Source: Pseudopithomyces maydicus (lineage: Eukaryota; Ascomycota; Dothideomycetes; Pleosporales; Didymosphaeriaceae). Taken from it: DNA of 64,000 nucleotides. This document shows, in pieces, positions 34,579 through 46,356 of this stretch (positions within the stretch are counted from its first letter, which is position 1; every line of letters starts with the position of its first letter). The stretch lies in assembly GCA_026873275.1 (NCBI GenBank), contig JANTUC010000006.1:1674001-1738000 (forward strand). The letters are read 5' to 3'. Both the position numbers and the translations under genes were made by a program. The notes below the pieces were generated by a model, which saw nothing but the letters and a program-made list of their open reading frames with translations, searched no databases and was not told where the DNA came from.

Positions 34579-36653
34579 CCTTGTCCCAGGAACGAGTCCG
34601 TCGCTACACGCTTGGTTTCTCAAAAGCTCGGCACGAACCTCCCACCATAATGAGTGTGCGCTACCCCTGGTAGTCGGTACTGCATACTCAGTGCTCTTGT
34701 GTCACAATTCGAGCACGAGATATGCTTCGCGAAGCCTCAGAAGCATCTCCGTTGGTCATGTGATGCATTTTGAAACCTCGGCTTGCTTTGACTCTATCCT
34801 CAGCTGCCGCCCACCCTGTCCTCGGCGATACGCCTCCAGCGCCCAAACTTCCTCGCCTCACTCCATATTCCCTCTATTCCATGTCTATCCCTGACCATCT
34901 TTGGTGGTCTCGGGTAGCCGCCCTGCCTGCACTCCGATGAAAGAGCACAGACAAGCCACAAGCGGCCACAACGAAGCGGGGTAGCGCTGTCGTAGAGGCG
35001 TACGACTTTGGACGAACCGGATGCCTGTCACAGGGTGCGTATGCGCTCAGCTCAACCATGACAATGGGGCGTGGTCTGCTAGACTGTGCCGTTCGCGCTG
35101 ATGCGGTGCGACAGAGGTGGGGATATGGTGCAGGGAGGTGGGTGATGATGCCTTTTTGACTTTAGATGGAAGTTGGCAGGAAATTATGCAAGGAGACCGT
35201 GGGGCCATGTCACGGTGGTGGACTACCGTAATGATACAGCGTATAGAGCGCTTGATGAAAGACCCAACGATACAGAGTTTGCAACGCCTAAATCACAATC
35301 ATGTCTGCAATCCTGCAATTAACTGTCACACGGTGAATGTCTTCGACGCCCTCATCATGGAAGCTTCCGTGCATGCTGGGGGCGTTCGCATCTGCGCGTG
35401 ATGGCACATATTCCCCTCAACAACATTTTGCTTTTTCTTCCCACCCTTGCCCATGCCTGCACAACATTCCGAGTCAGTCCCGTTGTCCTTGGACGTGCTT
35501 CACGAATTAAAGTTCCGTTCACATGGGTGCAAATGAGCTCCTGCGCACCGACAAACCACACACAGGTTGGACGCGCAAGCATACCGAGATGCAACCCCCG
35601 AACGGAAACCAGCGATCCAGGATGATACTTCTCCAGGTGTGTGAGTCAGTGGCGGAAAGCAGACTATTGGAATTCCCGGTTGCGAGCGCACAAGCCGCTC
35701 GAGCTCTAAGACATGCAATGGGCAGCACTACAGTAACAGTAACCAGACGTGGAGTACATGGGAGACACCAAAAGTTCACAGCGTCACGTGCATGTATGAT
35801 GCCGGGCTTTCGGTGTCATATTGTGATTTCCGGTAACTCCCCAGGTCCTACCCTAGCCTGCTAATGCTTGTTGAGTCTCGAGTCGATGCTGACGGCAACA
35901 AGATCTCTGCGTAACCCTTGGGACCAGCAGCTGTGCAACAACCGAACCTTCCCTATGTCTTGCCTCCGTCCTTTTAGTCCTTCTTTTTGATTCGCTCCGA
36001 CTAACTGTATCCGAAACGTGCGCATCGCATTGCAAATACCAAGTATATCCGGGTAAACGGTAAGAAAACTAATTGCGAGTCTCAGTTCTGTGCTTGCTTT
36101 GAGTCATCGGTTGGGCGTATGGGAGACTCGTTTATACTGATCAAAGGCCCATCAGCGAGAGGCCTTTGAGGGTTTGCCAGTGGCGAGGGGGCGTAAGGCA
36201 GTGTCAAGGAAGTTCTGGAAGGCCGCGCATACCAAATATCTGTTGAACGGTAGAGAAGACTGATTAAAAAATTGACGATGAATAACCCCTGTAAAGGGAG
36301 TTGGTAACACTTAAGTATGTTCATGGCACCCGCGAGGGCGGAGTAGTCTTTGGTCGTAACTTCATGATCCTCGCGGGAGGTTTCTTGCAATCTGGTGTGA
36401 CGCAAATATCCGCCCAGACCAAAGAACCCAAGAAGAAGAAATCGATGCCAATTGAATTTTACTATGAGAACAGAGCCGAAAGCTTGATAAACAATGGTAT
36501 CATCATGAGTCGTGTTGAGATTTGGCCCACATAGGCCGGGAATATGCAAGTACTGTACGCAGGTTGTGCTCGACAAGTACCAGTCTTGATCGCTGGGTGC
36601 CGATACAATCTTCCGAGAGGATAAGAACTCTCCGTCAATGTGAAGCTATGCTA
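34579..36653. other. Convergent spacer, IPI3 / otubain
   Basis: 2.1 kb. The longest ORF (36576-36082, -, 164 codons) has no family likeness and sits just past the otubain stop. Nothing else seen. Confidence 0.45.
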
Positions 36654-38298
36654 CTAAGAGGCGGGCTTGTGTCTGCTTTTGTTGCCTGTTCGATATTCGT
36701 GTGGTGACCATTCCTCGGGTTGAAATGACGGATTCATGAAATGACATGTATTGTAGTGCGAGCTAGCACATCTGTTAAACGCGGAATGCACACGGAATCC
36801 GAAAACACTTACTTGCGGAATATGTTTGTCTGAAAAGTCGGTACCTCGCCTGTACCAAAACCGGGCTCGAGTTCGTACATTGATGGCCTGAAGGGTCCCC
36901 CACGTTCGATGGTAATTGGTGCTCGATCAATGTTGATCGGTGGTGACGGGTGGAATGGAAGCTGCGCGGACGATTCTATCTGGAGACTATGATGGCTTGC
37001 CGGACTCTGCTGGCTCATTGGACTGGCGTGAACGGAAGATATGAAATCTTGATGGGAAGTAGTGACTGGCGCTATTGGAGCGGGTGGGGGAGGTTGGTAC
37101 GATTGTACTGGAGTAATATGAGGCTGCGAAGCCGGCGCTGCATCGAAGCCATAGGACGTTGATGGCCAACGCTGTCCGAAGCTTTGGTCTATATCCTGGA
37201 ACCGGTTATGTGAGTACATGCCCGGTATCATTGATAGCAGATTAGCGTCAGGCGATGCCACCTCAAAATTGTGCTGGTTGTTGTAGGCAAGGGCGACATG
37301 GATCGGGGCTGGTTGTGGGGGTGCAGGTAGATCCTCAATCTTGTACAGAATGTCGTAGTGGCCGGGTCTGTACAGCAAACGAATAATAGGCAATATGCCG
37401 TTGAAGTTGGCCGGCGGCGAGATCTCGTGAACGTTGGCCTCGTCGGCGATAGAACGATCCAGGTAGAGAATCTCAAGACCGATGCCCGCCGGCTTGAGGA
37501 GCACATTTGACAAAGCTGCCACGCCTACGTCGTCGATCTCGCAGTTGGCAGCTTCAATGTTTTGGGAACAATAGCTCTTCAGGTCAGTGGGGATGTAGTT
37601 TTGGTATTCATCTGCCCGCGACTGGATCCAGGCACTGGCGAGTAACTTTGCTTGTTAGGGCAGTGGGGCAACACAGGGAGACGACGTCCGTACCTTGACA
37701 TAGGTGATGATGGCCATGGAGACGCTGTAGTCATTGAAAGCCTCAAGGAGCAGGCTTGCGCTGTTGCCGACCTGCAGCGAGCCGGCGAGTTTACGGAGCA
37801 AATCATAGGCCTCTTCGGCAAAGTCGATGTACAGATCCTCCGAATGGCCGGCAAGGTTTAGGAGATTGTTCACCGAAATCAAGCGGGCCTCCTCCACCTC
37901 GAACTTGGCGACATCGCCCACATGCAGCAGGGCCTCGAAGTAGCCAAAGGCGATCGCTACGATGGCGGTCAACACAAACAAACCACATTGGTGCCATGAT
38001 GGGACCCACCTCGCCAGCCGCAGTGGCCGTCGCCTCGACAGGTGCGAAAGGAGGCATACTTGGCAGGCAGCGCAGCAGTCTTGACCCTGAAGACGGGGTC
38101 TGCATTCGCGTACTCTGTCGCGATGGCGCTGCTGGACTGCCGCTCGCCGACGAGCGGGCCCTGCAACCACTGTCAGCGCGCCCCACGGACGGGCGTGTTG
38201 GCAGCACAACTCACCGTTACCTCGGGCTCGTACTCGTTGCTGAGCTTCTGGAGCTGGGCGAACTCCTCTTCTGGGGTCAGGAACGCGGGGTCTGACAT
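36654..38298 (-). CDS. Otubain-type deubiquitinase (peptidase C65)
   Basis: Cysteine protease that cleaves ubiquitin chains; OTUB1/2 relative. Exons (minus) 38298-38215, 38160-38010, 37956-37694, 37645-36813 and 36771-36654, 482 residues. The start MSDPAFLTPEEEF is conservative: the frame stays open upstream to 38778, and a His/Tyr/Pro-rich extension (for instance VYGHAPRHYHESAVAFGAL) looks partly coding. The catalytic loop reads CRGDGHCGWR with D72 and C75; His262 sits in LLYRPGHYDILY. Most OTU proteins have Asn where H74 is found here. The short last exon was found by splicing a 41-bp intron: it adds SSHYNTCHFMNPSFQPEEW, a tail like that of other fungal otubains, whereas reading on gives a stop right after IFRK. 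A Pro/Gln-rich segment links the catalytic domain to this tail. Confidence 0.88.
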
Positions 38299-38778
38299 CC
38301 TGGCCTGCGATGTGTAGTTGAACGGGTCCGCGTGTGGGTGTTGCTGGTAGCGGGTGGAGGCTAGCTCCGGCGGACGGAAGGGCAGCGCGCCAAACGCGAC
38401 TGCTGATTCGTGGTAGTGCCTGGGAGCGTGGCCGTAGACCTGGTACCCAACCCCGGCATCGCCCTCATGATGGATCCACTGCAAGATGTCGATATGCTCT
38501 CGGTCGATTCGACGCTGGCGGGATGGGAAGAAGGCTGCTGGCGGGCGGCGGGAGATCGTCCCAAGAGTCGACGGCGTGACGGCGCAAGAGGGGCGGGCAA
38601 TTGGACACTGGAATTCCACAGCGTCCTGGGCAACGCAGCAATGGCTAGCTTGTCCACGAGCACCCTCGGGGACTCGGTCTCTATTAGTACCTAGGGGAAG
38701 ATGCCGTGGCCGACGGCTGGAGCGGTGTCGTTGTGGTGCAACCCACTCCAGGGGCGCTCCCAATATACCAGGAAACAC

Positions 38779-39945
38779 TGTGATCTACGGGGCTGGGGGA
38801 GGGGACCGTTCGAATCTGATGCCACGAACGCCCCCGGGACGCGATCCAAGCCTTTGTTCAGGTGCCTTGCCTGCGTCGCACAGGAGCTTGGGCGGATCGC
38901 AGTATCGATCTCAGTCAGTGCTAACAACACCCTATGCACATCGAAGAAATGGGGCTGCTGATGTGAAACCAAAGGGATAGCCAGGAGTACAAGAGCGAGA
39001 GCTCAATCCTGTCCCCAGGGCGGACAGGGCCTGCGTCTCCTCGCAAAAGAAAAACATGGGTGGCTGCCCATCATCAGTCTCTTGCACTCACACACCCAAG
39101 CATCGTCGGGAGCATGTCCAGATGCTGCATCGTCATACGAGTTCTATAGGGATGCATCACTGATTCTGTCCGCCATCCGTGCACATTGCGAGTCGGCTCC
39201 ACGACTGCAGTCAGGCCCGAGCCAGCACATGGCCTTTCGAACCCGCAGCAGTCGAGCTCGCAGTGAATGACGGTAGGGAAAACGTGGAAATCCGTGGACT
39301 TTGTGAGCAAGAGCAACCTCGCACAGGATCTCACACAGGGTGGACGCCTAGCGTCTGCTTGACCCTTCTCCAAGGTCTGATACAATACTTGATTCGTTCA
39401 CTACCCGTGGCGCCGACGCGGCAATCAAAAGGAACGCAGTTTCGTCAACGCAATCCCCCACGCTGCAACCGAGGCCGGCTAAGACCCTAGACGGAAATGT
39501 GAGCGGCTCGCTTGTCTTCTGTCAAGACTTCCCGTTTCCCCGACAGTTAGCATCTGAGCATACGATACCGCAGACCTGAATTGCGGTTTGCGGCGCAGTG
39601 GCGACGTAAGCCTACCAGAACCTCATCACAAGGCTGCACAAACTTGAAGGCGAAGCACTATGGCTGAGAGTGTCTGGACGCGCGCGCAATCGGTTCCTAC
39701 TGCTACAAGCTGGCTGTCGTGGTACACTGACTCCCGAGGTTCTCCGCCAAAAGGAAACTCCTGTCTTGCGTCACCTGCGTGTCCAACCGTACCCTCGCCT
39801 CTGAGGGAACCTGGGCGGTATGTTTCAATCTATCAGGTCAGATAAGCCCCCGCGACGGTGCCGTGGTACCTCCGGTCCCATGGCATCTTTCCGAGTCCTC
39901 CACTTATTGGTTGGTTGCGAATGGCTCGCAGGTGATATCTGCAAG
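38779..39945. other. Intergenic, otubain / CSN2 (tandem, minus strand)
   Basis: Probable otubain promoter/5' UTR and CSN2 3' flank. The stretch 38299-38778 may include an N-terminal otubain extension. No other supported ORF. Confidence 0.45.
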
Positions 39946-41674
39946 TCATCCTTTGCTGCCAACTCCAAGTGCACGTCCCGGGCCCTTGCCTTTTGGAACA
40001 CGTCCGTGTTTGGCTCCTATGCCATTGAGGCCCTGTTGAACCATAGGCCCACCACCGCTCTGCGCATACTGCGAACCGCCGTCCTCCGACTTGAATCCTT
40101 CTCCCTCATTCAATACCGTGGCCCACAAAGAGCCAATAGCTGCACTCCACTCTTCTATCGCTTGAACCCGTTGCATGTCTGTACTACTTTCGATCTCCAC
40201 CGTACCAGTCTTCTGGTTGATCTTGCCGCGAAGGCTTTTGTCAACGATTAGAAAGCCAACGATATCCTGGACTTCGGGAAGGGATATCTTGAGTTGTTTC
40301 GAGATGAATGCGAGCGTGAACCGGGTGTAAGGGGCCACGAGCTTTACCACAGCCTTGGTTCTCACATTCCGGGTAACTTCATCGATGTTTTCTGCAATGA
40401 ATGGATCCTTGAGTAGATCTTGGTTGTTTTTCAAGATCTTCTCATAATCGTGGATATCCTCGCGCTGATAAGCATTCACTAGGTCTGTCATGGTGGAAAT
40501 GCGGGGATCGTTTTGATACGGCTTGGTCTCTTGGGAGTCGAAGGGATTGATGTTTGAGCCGGAGAGCATGGTCGCGAGCACAAGGTATTTTAGTACTTGG
40601 ATTCGCTGGAGCGATCCAGCTTCATCGTAGTTCCGGAAGCTCTCGAAGAAGTCACTTTGTGCCCCCTTCCAGTTTTCTGCGTAGCATTAGTCACTACGGC
40701 TAATCTTGGATAATACAATCCCTACCTTCGCTCATGTGCATCTTACCACCGCATTCGCGGATAATGCCCATGATCTTAGGATGAGGTACAGCCGACTTGA
40801 CTTTAAGCGCTCGCTGGTAGAGGGCCTGTTAAGTCGTGAGAAATGGACAAATGCAACAAGGAATTGTTGCAACACACCTTGAGGCGTTTGTTATTTCGCG
40901 TGTCTGCGTACATGAGAATCTCCAGTGAATACACTTCTAATGAGTAGGTGCCCTTGCTCGGATCATCTGTTCCGTCTTCTTTCTGACAAGCTTTGTGCAA
41001 TTCGCGCACTTTCTCGGTCAATTGCCGATACTCTTTCCGCTCCAGCCAAAGCCGTGCCAGCTTGATGTTTGTCTTCAGCCAAAGTCTTTCGTTGTTGGTA
41101 CTCTGGAACGTGTCGAGCGTGAGAGCATAAAACCTCTCCATGCAGCGGTACGCCTCTGGGTCTTCGGCAGCTTTTTCAATAAAGTCTAGCATATTATTGA
41201 TGGATTTCTCGGAGTAATTTCGTGTGACAGCCGACTTGACATAAGTGAGAAGCTCTTTGTAATGTTCCACGGCCTGTTGATCTGTTAGCTTCGCCATCCG
41301 TAGGAGGGTCGTGAGTACCCACTTGATCGTAACGAGCAAGCTTAAATTCAAGCTTGATCGCTTGCTTCAGCCCTTTGAATCCCCTACCGCTGATCAGCTG
41401 CGCTATCTCTATCGGATCCGTTGGCATACCAGTCGCCTTTTGCTTCCTCGAGCGCCGGTATACCCAAGAACTCATCAATGGCGGCCTCGGGCTCGTCGCC
41501 TTTCAGTTGCTTGGCATTGTAGTATTTATTCTCGATATCAACGTCGCCACTCTGTTCTTCGTCATCGTCTTCGTACTCGAAATCGTACCTTTCCAATGGT
41601 TAGACGAGCACATAGGCAGTCGACTATACATACTCTTCCTCCGAATCCTGCATGAAGTCATCGTCGTCGGACAT
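39946..41674 (-). CDS. CSN2: COP9 signalosome complex subunit 2
   Basis: Scaffold subunit of the COP9 signalosome, which removes Nedd8 from cullins and in filamentous fungi links development with secondary metabolism. Exons (minus) 41674-41634, 41588-41430, 41383-41323, 41273-40878, 40825-40726 and 40676-39946; five introns of 45-52 bp; all phases close to 495 residues. The N-terminus is acidic (MSDDDDFMQDSEEEYDFEYE). TPR-like helices follow (YDQAVEHYKELLTYVKSAV, NYSEKSINNMLDFIEKAA). The PCI domain lies near the C-terminus and includes SKQLKISLPEVQDIVGFLI. The last ~60 residues are Gly-rich (KGKGPGRALGVGSKG), beyond the conserved end. The +1 ORF at 39820-40251 is only its antisense shadow. 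Confidence 0.95.
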
Positions 41675-43067
41675 TTTGGCGGGTCAAAACTAGTAGAGCC
41701 TTTCGTGTGAGTGGACGGTAGTCTGGCGGTCTTTCGAGGCTATGGGTTGTCGAACACGGGTGGTGTAGCGGTGGAGTCGTGAAGTCGTGTGGTGAGATGC
41801 AGCTTCCTGGTCGCGGTTGCCTTACACGATAGTACACAGGCGATTGTGACTAAGCAGATTTGGAGGGGCTGCACATGGCTCTTGCGCACCTGCACCCGAG
41901 CTCAAACCCCCGCTTTCTGGAACTACCCATCAAGGCGATCAAGCCGCAGTTTGAAATGATACACGCTTCGTCGCCGTCGCTTAAGGGAATGTACTAACGT
42001 GAGCACTCAAACACACCCATTTTGCAGTTTTGCAGTTTTGCAGTTTTCCTAGCTAAGACCGCCATCAAGTTAACACTCTTCTACCAGTACGCAGATACTT
42101 TCCCTGGGAAGTTCGTGTTAGCCTCAGACGTGATCCATCCACCCGACATTTGCTCCATACAAAGTAAACATTAACCAGCCTAACATCACTATTATTCCTT
42201 CCTATTCCACAACATAACCTGTAACTCCTATAGACGGGCCCTGTTTAGAGGTGGATATTGAGATTTTTACATCGAAACAGGACCAACGGTTAGTGCATCG
42301 AGCTAGATTCAATCAGTGCAGGCTACTTCTCACTGTGGAGCAAGCCGGAGAAGCGTGGGGTCGGGTGAAGATTGGCATCGGTCCCAAGTCCTCCGCCTGA
42401 TTGATGACGTTGGCACGGTGGATAGCGGGTGTCCGTCCGAAAAGGTGTGATAAAATTTTACCATGGATTGCGCAGGGTGAGCCGCGGCAGCACGCGCGGA
42501 TCATGCTGATGGTCGACATGCAAAAGCAGGTACGCGCCTCTGTGTGCTGGCAAGGCGACCCTCAGTCACATACCTGTTGCTGCCCTGCCACCTGGGCACC
42601 GTCTTACCCACACACACCAAACACGTCCGTACACCCGACACCTACGCTCGACAGCATTTCTGCAACTCCATCTTGACCTACCATCTCCGTGAGTGATTTC
42701 GGCATGGCAACCGGCAGTGGGACTTTTGCAGTCTGGATGGTGCCAATGCGCCACGGCCCGGCGAATCGGGGAGACGAAGCAGGCTAACCGCATCCTAGTC
42801 TTGTTCGCTATCATCCCAACCGTTGCGACTCCAGCCCAGCCCAGCTCTGGAGCGCCCTCGCCTCTCCGCTTGACATCCTTAACCCGCACCCCTACGCTCC
42901 CTCGCCGCTCGGTACGACACTCGCTGTTCCCACCCTGCCCCACCGCACCCAACCGCACCCACGACTGCGACTGCGACTGCGAACCCTCCGTACCACCTCT
43001 GCGCAAACGCTCTCATCCCTAACCAGCCGGCGCGAATCGATCGCCGCAACGCCCCCAGGCCTCCGCG
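41675..43067. other. Divergent promoter region, CSN2 / RHO3
   Basis: 1.4 kb between divergent start codons, with one short repeat (listed). Sequence from 42830 to 43060 is C-rich and probably the RHO3 5' UTR. No supported ORF. Confidence 0.5.
42020..42047. repeat. TTTTGCAG tandem repeat
   Basis: Three perfect copies of an 8-bp unit plus TTTT. Each copy looks like a 3' splice site, but no exon follows. Confidence 0.85.
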
Positions 43068-43889
43068 ATGCCGCTCTGCGGTGGAACAAAGTCTGTGCAG
43101 CGCAAGCTAGTGCTCCTGTACGTTCCTCACAGTGTCTGCTCTTTCTCCGGGTGTCCGACTAACAGCTTCCTACAGTGGTGACGGTGCTTGTGGCAAGACA
43201 TCGCTGCTCAACGTGTTCACGAGAGGGTACGTGCTCCTACAGACTACAACTAAGCAATATGCTAATTAGCGTCATGTGCATCAGGTACTTCCCTACTGTG
43301 TAGTAAGTCGCGCTATTTCCCGCGCGTTAATTCCCTGCGTTGACCTCATGCGTTCCAGTGAACCCACAGTATTCGAAAACTATGTACACGATATATACAT
43401 CGACAACACACACGTAGAGCTCAGCCTGTGGGATACCGCTGGACAGGAAGAGTTCGACAGATTACGGTCACTCAGCTACGATGACACCCACGCCATCATG
43501 CTCTGCTTCAGCGTCGATTCCCCGGATTCACTTGAAAACGTAGAGACCAAATGGGTTTCCGAGATTGCGGAGAACTGCCCCGGTGTCAAGCTCGTTTTAG
43601 TTGCTCTAAAGTGCGACCTGCGAAAGAAGGATGAAGACGAGGAAGAAGCACAGCCGGAGAAGCCCTTGATCCAGTACGACGAAGGTCTTAAGGTTGCAGA
43701 GAAAATCAAGGCTCTTCGGTATCTGGGTACGTTTCCATGCAACACACAGGTGGTTCCACACTGACTCAAATCTTAGAATGCTCCGCAATGAAGAACCGAG
43801 GCGTGAACGAGGCCTTCACCGAAGCTGCGCGTGTAGCATTGTCCGTCAAGACGAACAAGGACCAGAGCAGCAGCTGCACTGTCATGTAG
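43068..43889 (+). CDS. RHO3: Rho-family small GTPase, Rho3 type
   Basis: Molecular switch for polarised growth and exocytosis at the hyphal tip. Exons 43068-43117, 43176-43226, 43285-43302, 43359-43726 and 43777-43889, 199 residues. Exon 3 is only 18 bp and codes YFPTV in switch I; without it the protein cannot be assembled. P-loop GDGACGKTS (18-26); switch I YFPTVYEPTVFENY; G3 WDTAGQEEFDRLR; G4-like ALKCDLRKK; G5 ECSAMKNRG. The insert after G4 is acidic (DEDEEEAQPEK), a mark of the Rho3 group. The C-terminus CTVM is a CAAX prenylation box. The N-terminal MPLCGG has a Cys that in yeast Rho3 is the palmitoylation site (family knowledge). Confidence 0.93.
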
Positions 43890-44925
43890 TGATCCAGTCC
43901 TCCACAAACATTCCTCGCCACACCGCCCTTCATTTACCTTCTCAATACCCTTCTCATCATCTATTGCTTCATATCTTCCCATTATTCCTCGTTGCAGGAG
44001 AGAAGCTTTTTTGGGTAGCGCCGCACCTTGGATAAACCGAACATCCAGCTATCTCTGGAGCAGGGTCGGTTTCAAACTTTTCCTTCTACATTCTTACTCT
44101 TGGTCTTAGATTTAACTTCACTGTCTACTTGACTTCTACATCATTGATTGTGTATATGCGTTTTTGGCCATCTTTGTACATCCAATCTGGATAGCTTTGA
44201 ATTCAAGCTGCTTTTAGTTTGGTTTGGTACGTACTACAACGAGATGGCTGGTTTGCGGTCAGACCTAATCGTCATTTAATTCACGCCTGAGTAGACCCTG
44301 GACCTTTCCGACAAATTTTCTTTCATTTTGGGTCCACTCTACGAACTATATCAGGCTATGAGCACTATCTATCTCATCCGATAGCGAAATCTGGTCAATG
44401 GATGACGATATCACAGCACACGAGATTTGGGGGGCTGCTCGATTGGGTGCATACAAATGGCCATGGGGAGATCGTGTCCAAAAGAATGTTAAGAATCCCA
44501 TATTGTGAAAAACTTTGAATACTGAGAATGTTGGTTTTCTTATGTTGCAAATAGCCTCGATGCAGGGCTAGTGTTGAGGAACGTCAACAAAATACCATCG
44601 AAACGGTTCCTGGTAGCTTGAGAAAAACGGAAGCGACAGAATTACGACAGGAAAACACAAACGGAAATAGCCTAACAAATCGTTTCGAAATTGAGCATCA
44701 TGATGCATGTTTGTAGGATAAGTTTTAGGGCTGCAATAGTTCCGTAAGCGTGCGCACGGACGTCTCGGCTATTTTGCCGCCGACGGCCGATGCCCACAGG
44801 CCAAATTCTCTTACCATTCTCGCCGCCCTCTTTGAACCGCCAGCGCCTTCGATCACTCGCTCAATCCATCGACAACGATTCCACAACGCCAATCCACGAA
44901 CTCAAGCTCGCTTTAAATCGTCAAG
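43890..44925. other. Intergenic, RHO3 / RPS27
   Basis: RHO3 3' flank and RPS27 promoter; no ORF above 60 codons. No TATA box is evident near the ribosomal gene. Confidence 0.5.
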
Positions 44926-45442
44926 ATGGTGAGTTTTACTCTATCCCGATTCCGCATGCGCCAGGTAGAGACTGGATGAGGACGTACACGCGACTGTCGG
45001 CATTCGCCTCAATTCTTACCTCTACCCTCGTGTGGTCGTTGACAGTAGTTCAACTCATGGGGTCTTTGCTAACACCATGTCTAGGTGCTCGCAGTTGATC
45101 TCCTCAACCCCACCCCGGCCGCGTACGCTCTAATACCCCGCCCACACCTCCCAGGTGTAGATGCTAATCATTGACGTAGTGAGGCCAAGAAGCACAAGCT
45201 CAAGACCCTCGTGCCCGCACCCCGCTCTTTCTTCATGGACGTCAAGTGCCCCGGATGCTTCACCATCACCACCGTCTTCTCGCACGCAAACACAGTCGTC
45301 GTCTGCCAGGGCTGCTCGCAGGTCCTGTAAGTAGACTCACACAACAGTCCGAGGAGGGACCAAAGGCTAATGGTAGTACAGTTGCCAGCCAACTGGTGGC
45401 AAGGCGCGGTTGACCGAGGGCTGCTCTTTCCGAAGGAAGTAA
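44926..45442 (+). CDS. RPS27: 40S ribosomal protein S27 (eS27)
   Basis: Zinc-ribbon protein of the small cytosolic ribosomal subunit. Exons 44926-44928, 45085-45122, 45180-45326 and 45382-45442, exactly 82 residues, the family length. The first coding exon is the ATG alone: a 156-bp intron follows directly with donor GTGAGT. Splicing gives MVLAVDLLNPTPAAEAKKHK. The zinc site is CPGC ... CQGC with 14 residues between pairs. The other introns are 57 and 55 bp. The first intron is about three times longer than most introns here, as is common near the 5' end of fungal ribosomal genes; no snoRNA C/D boxes were found in it. Confidence 0.95.
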
Positions 45443-46356
45443 ACGTCTTCCGAACGATGGCAGCGGAGGATTGACGGTTCACGAAGATGATGATAATGGG
45501 ATAGGGTGTAGATCTCACATGGTTCCGATCGACTCGACCGCAGGATAGAAGAGGGATCTCGAGTCATGCCAAAATCAAAACGGGAGTTCCGGATATCTAA
45601 GCGTTGATCTCGGCTACCCTTTCTCTCCATGTTTTCTATGTTCGGCATGCGTTTCAGCTTTTCATGTATATGCATGTGGGAGGCGAGATAGCATTTCAGA
45701 GCTCCGGATCAATCGTCCAGGAGCGAGGACTGGGTTGCATATCGAGGATGTCCCCGCCTGCAACGGTCCTTTGTAAAATCGAACCACCAGTTCCTCACGC
45801 TCGCTCATTGTCAATGTGCTTGATCAATTTTATGTTCATTTGATGTGATGCTGGCTGTCGAACAGCTGTACCATGCCCCTGCTTCGTCTAGCTACACACA
45901 TAGTAGCCTTCCCCGGGGCATATGCAACCCTTTGATAGTCTAGATTATATACCATGTTACTCAATGACCCAAACACTCGATTTGTGGCTTGTGTCCAGCG
46001 CTTTACCCGTATCAGCAGGAGAGCGGCCTAGCTGCAGCTCTCTAACCCACGGTGGAGAACCGTGGGTCGAGATGCTTGTCCAGGTATCCAATCTGCATGC
46101 CGCATGACACAAAAAACCACGGTTTCGCCGACCTCCGATACACATACTAAGCAAGTCACCCCACGATATAAACAGACAGGTCTTCGCGAACAACCGGGTT
46201 TTCTATCACCCGGACGTAGCACGGTCCTCAACGAACGATTGCCTGTGCGCTTGTACCCTGCGTTGCGATTCAGAGCCCCCAATTTCGACGTCATCTGAAC
46301 AAAAGCGCGCGCCGCGGCATCCACCCTGACGCCTAAAACGCTGAAATCAATAAAAC
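45443..46356. other. Intergenic, RPS27 / DERA
   Basis: No supported ORF; RPS27 3' flank and DERA promoter. Confidence 0.5.

Noticed and set aside
36082..36576. 164-codon minus ORF just past the otubain
   Set aside because: No domain, no splice signals, and composition unlike the neighbouring coding exons.
38806..38830. GTTCGAATC, resembling a tRNA B box
   Set aside because: The flanks do not form a cloverleaf.
39820..40251. 143-codon plus ORF
   Set aside because: Exactly antisense to the CSN2 PCI-domain exon.
21006..41674. A ubiquitin-pathway gene cluster (RING ligase, otubain, CSN2)
   Set aside because: The genes are separated by unrelated genes and differ in strand; no sign of co-regulation.
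44929..45084. Possible snoRNA in the long RPS27 intron
   Set aside because: A GATGAGG is present, but no paired D box or terminal stem.
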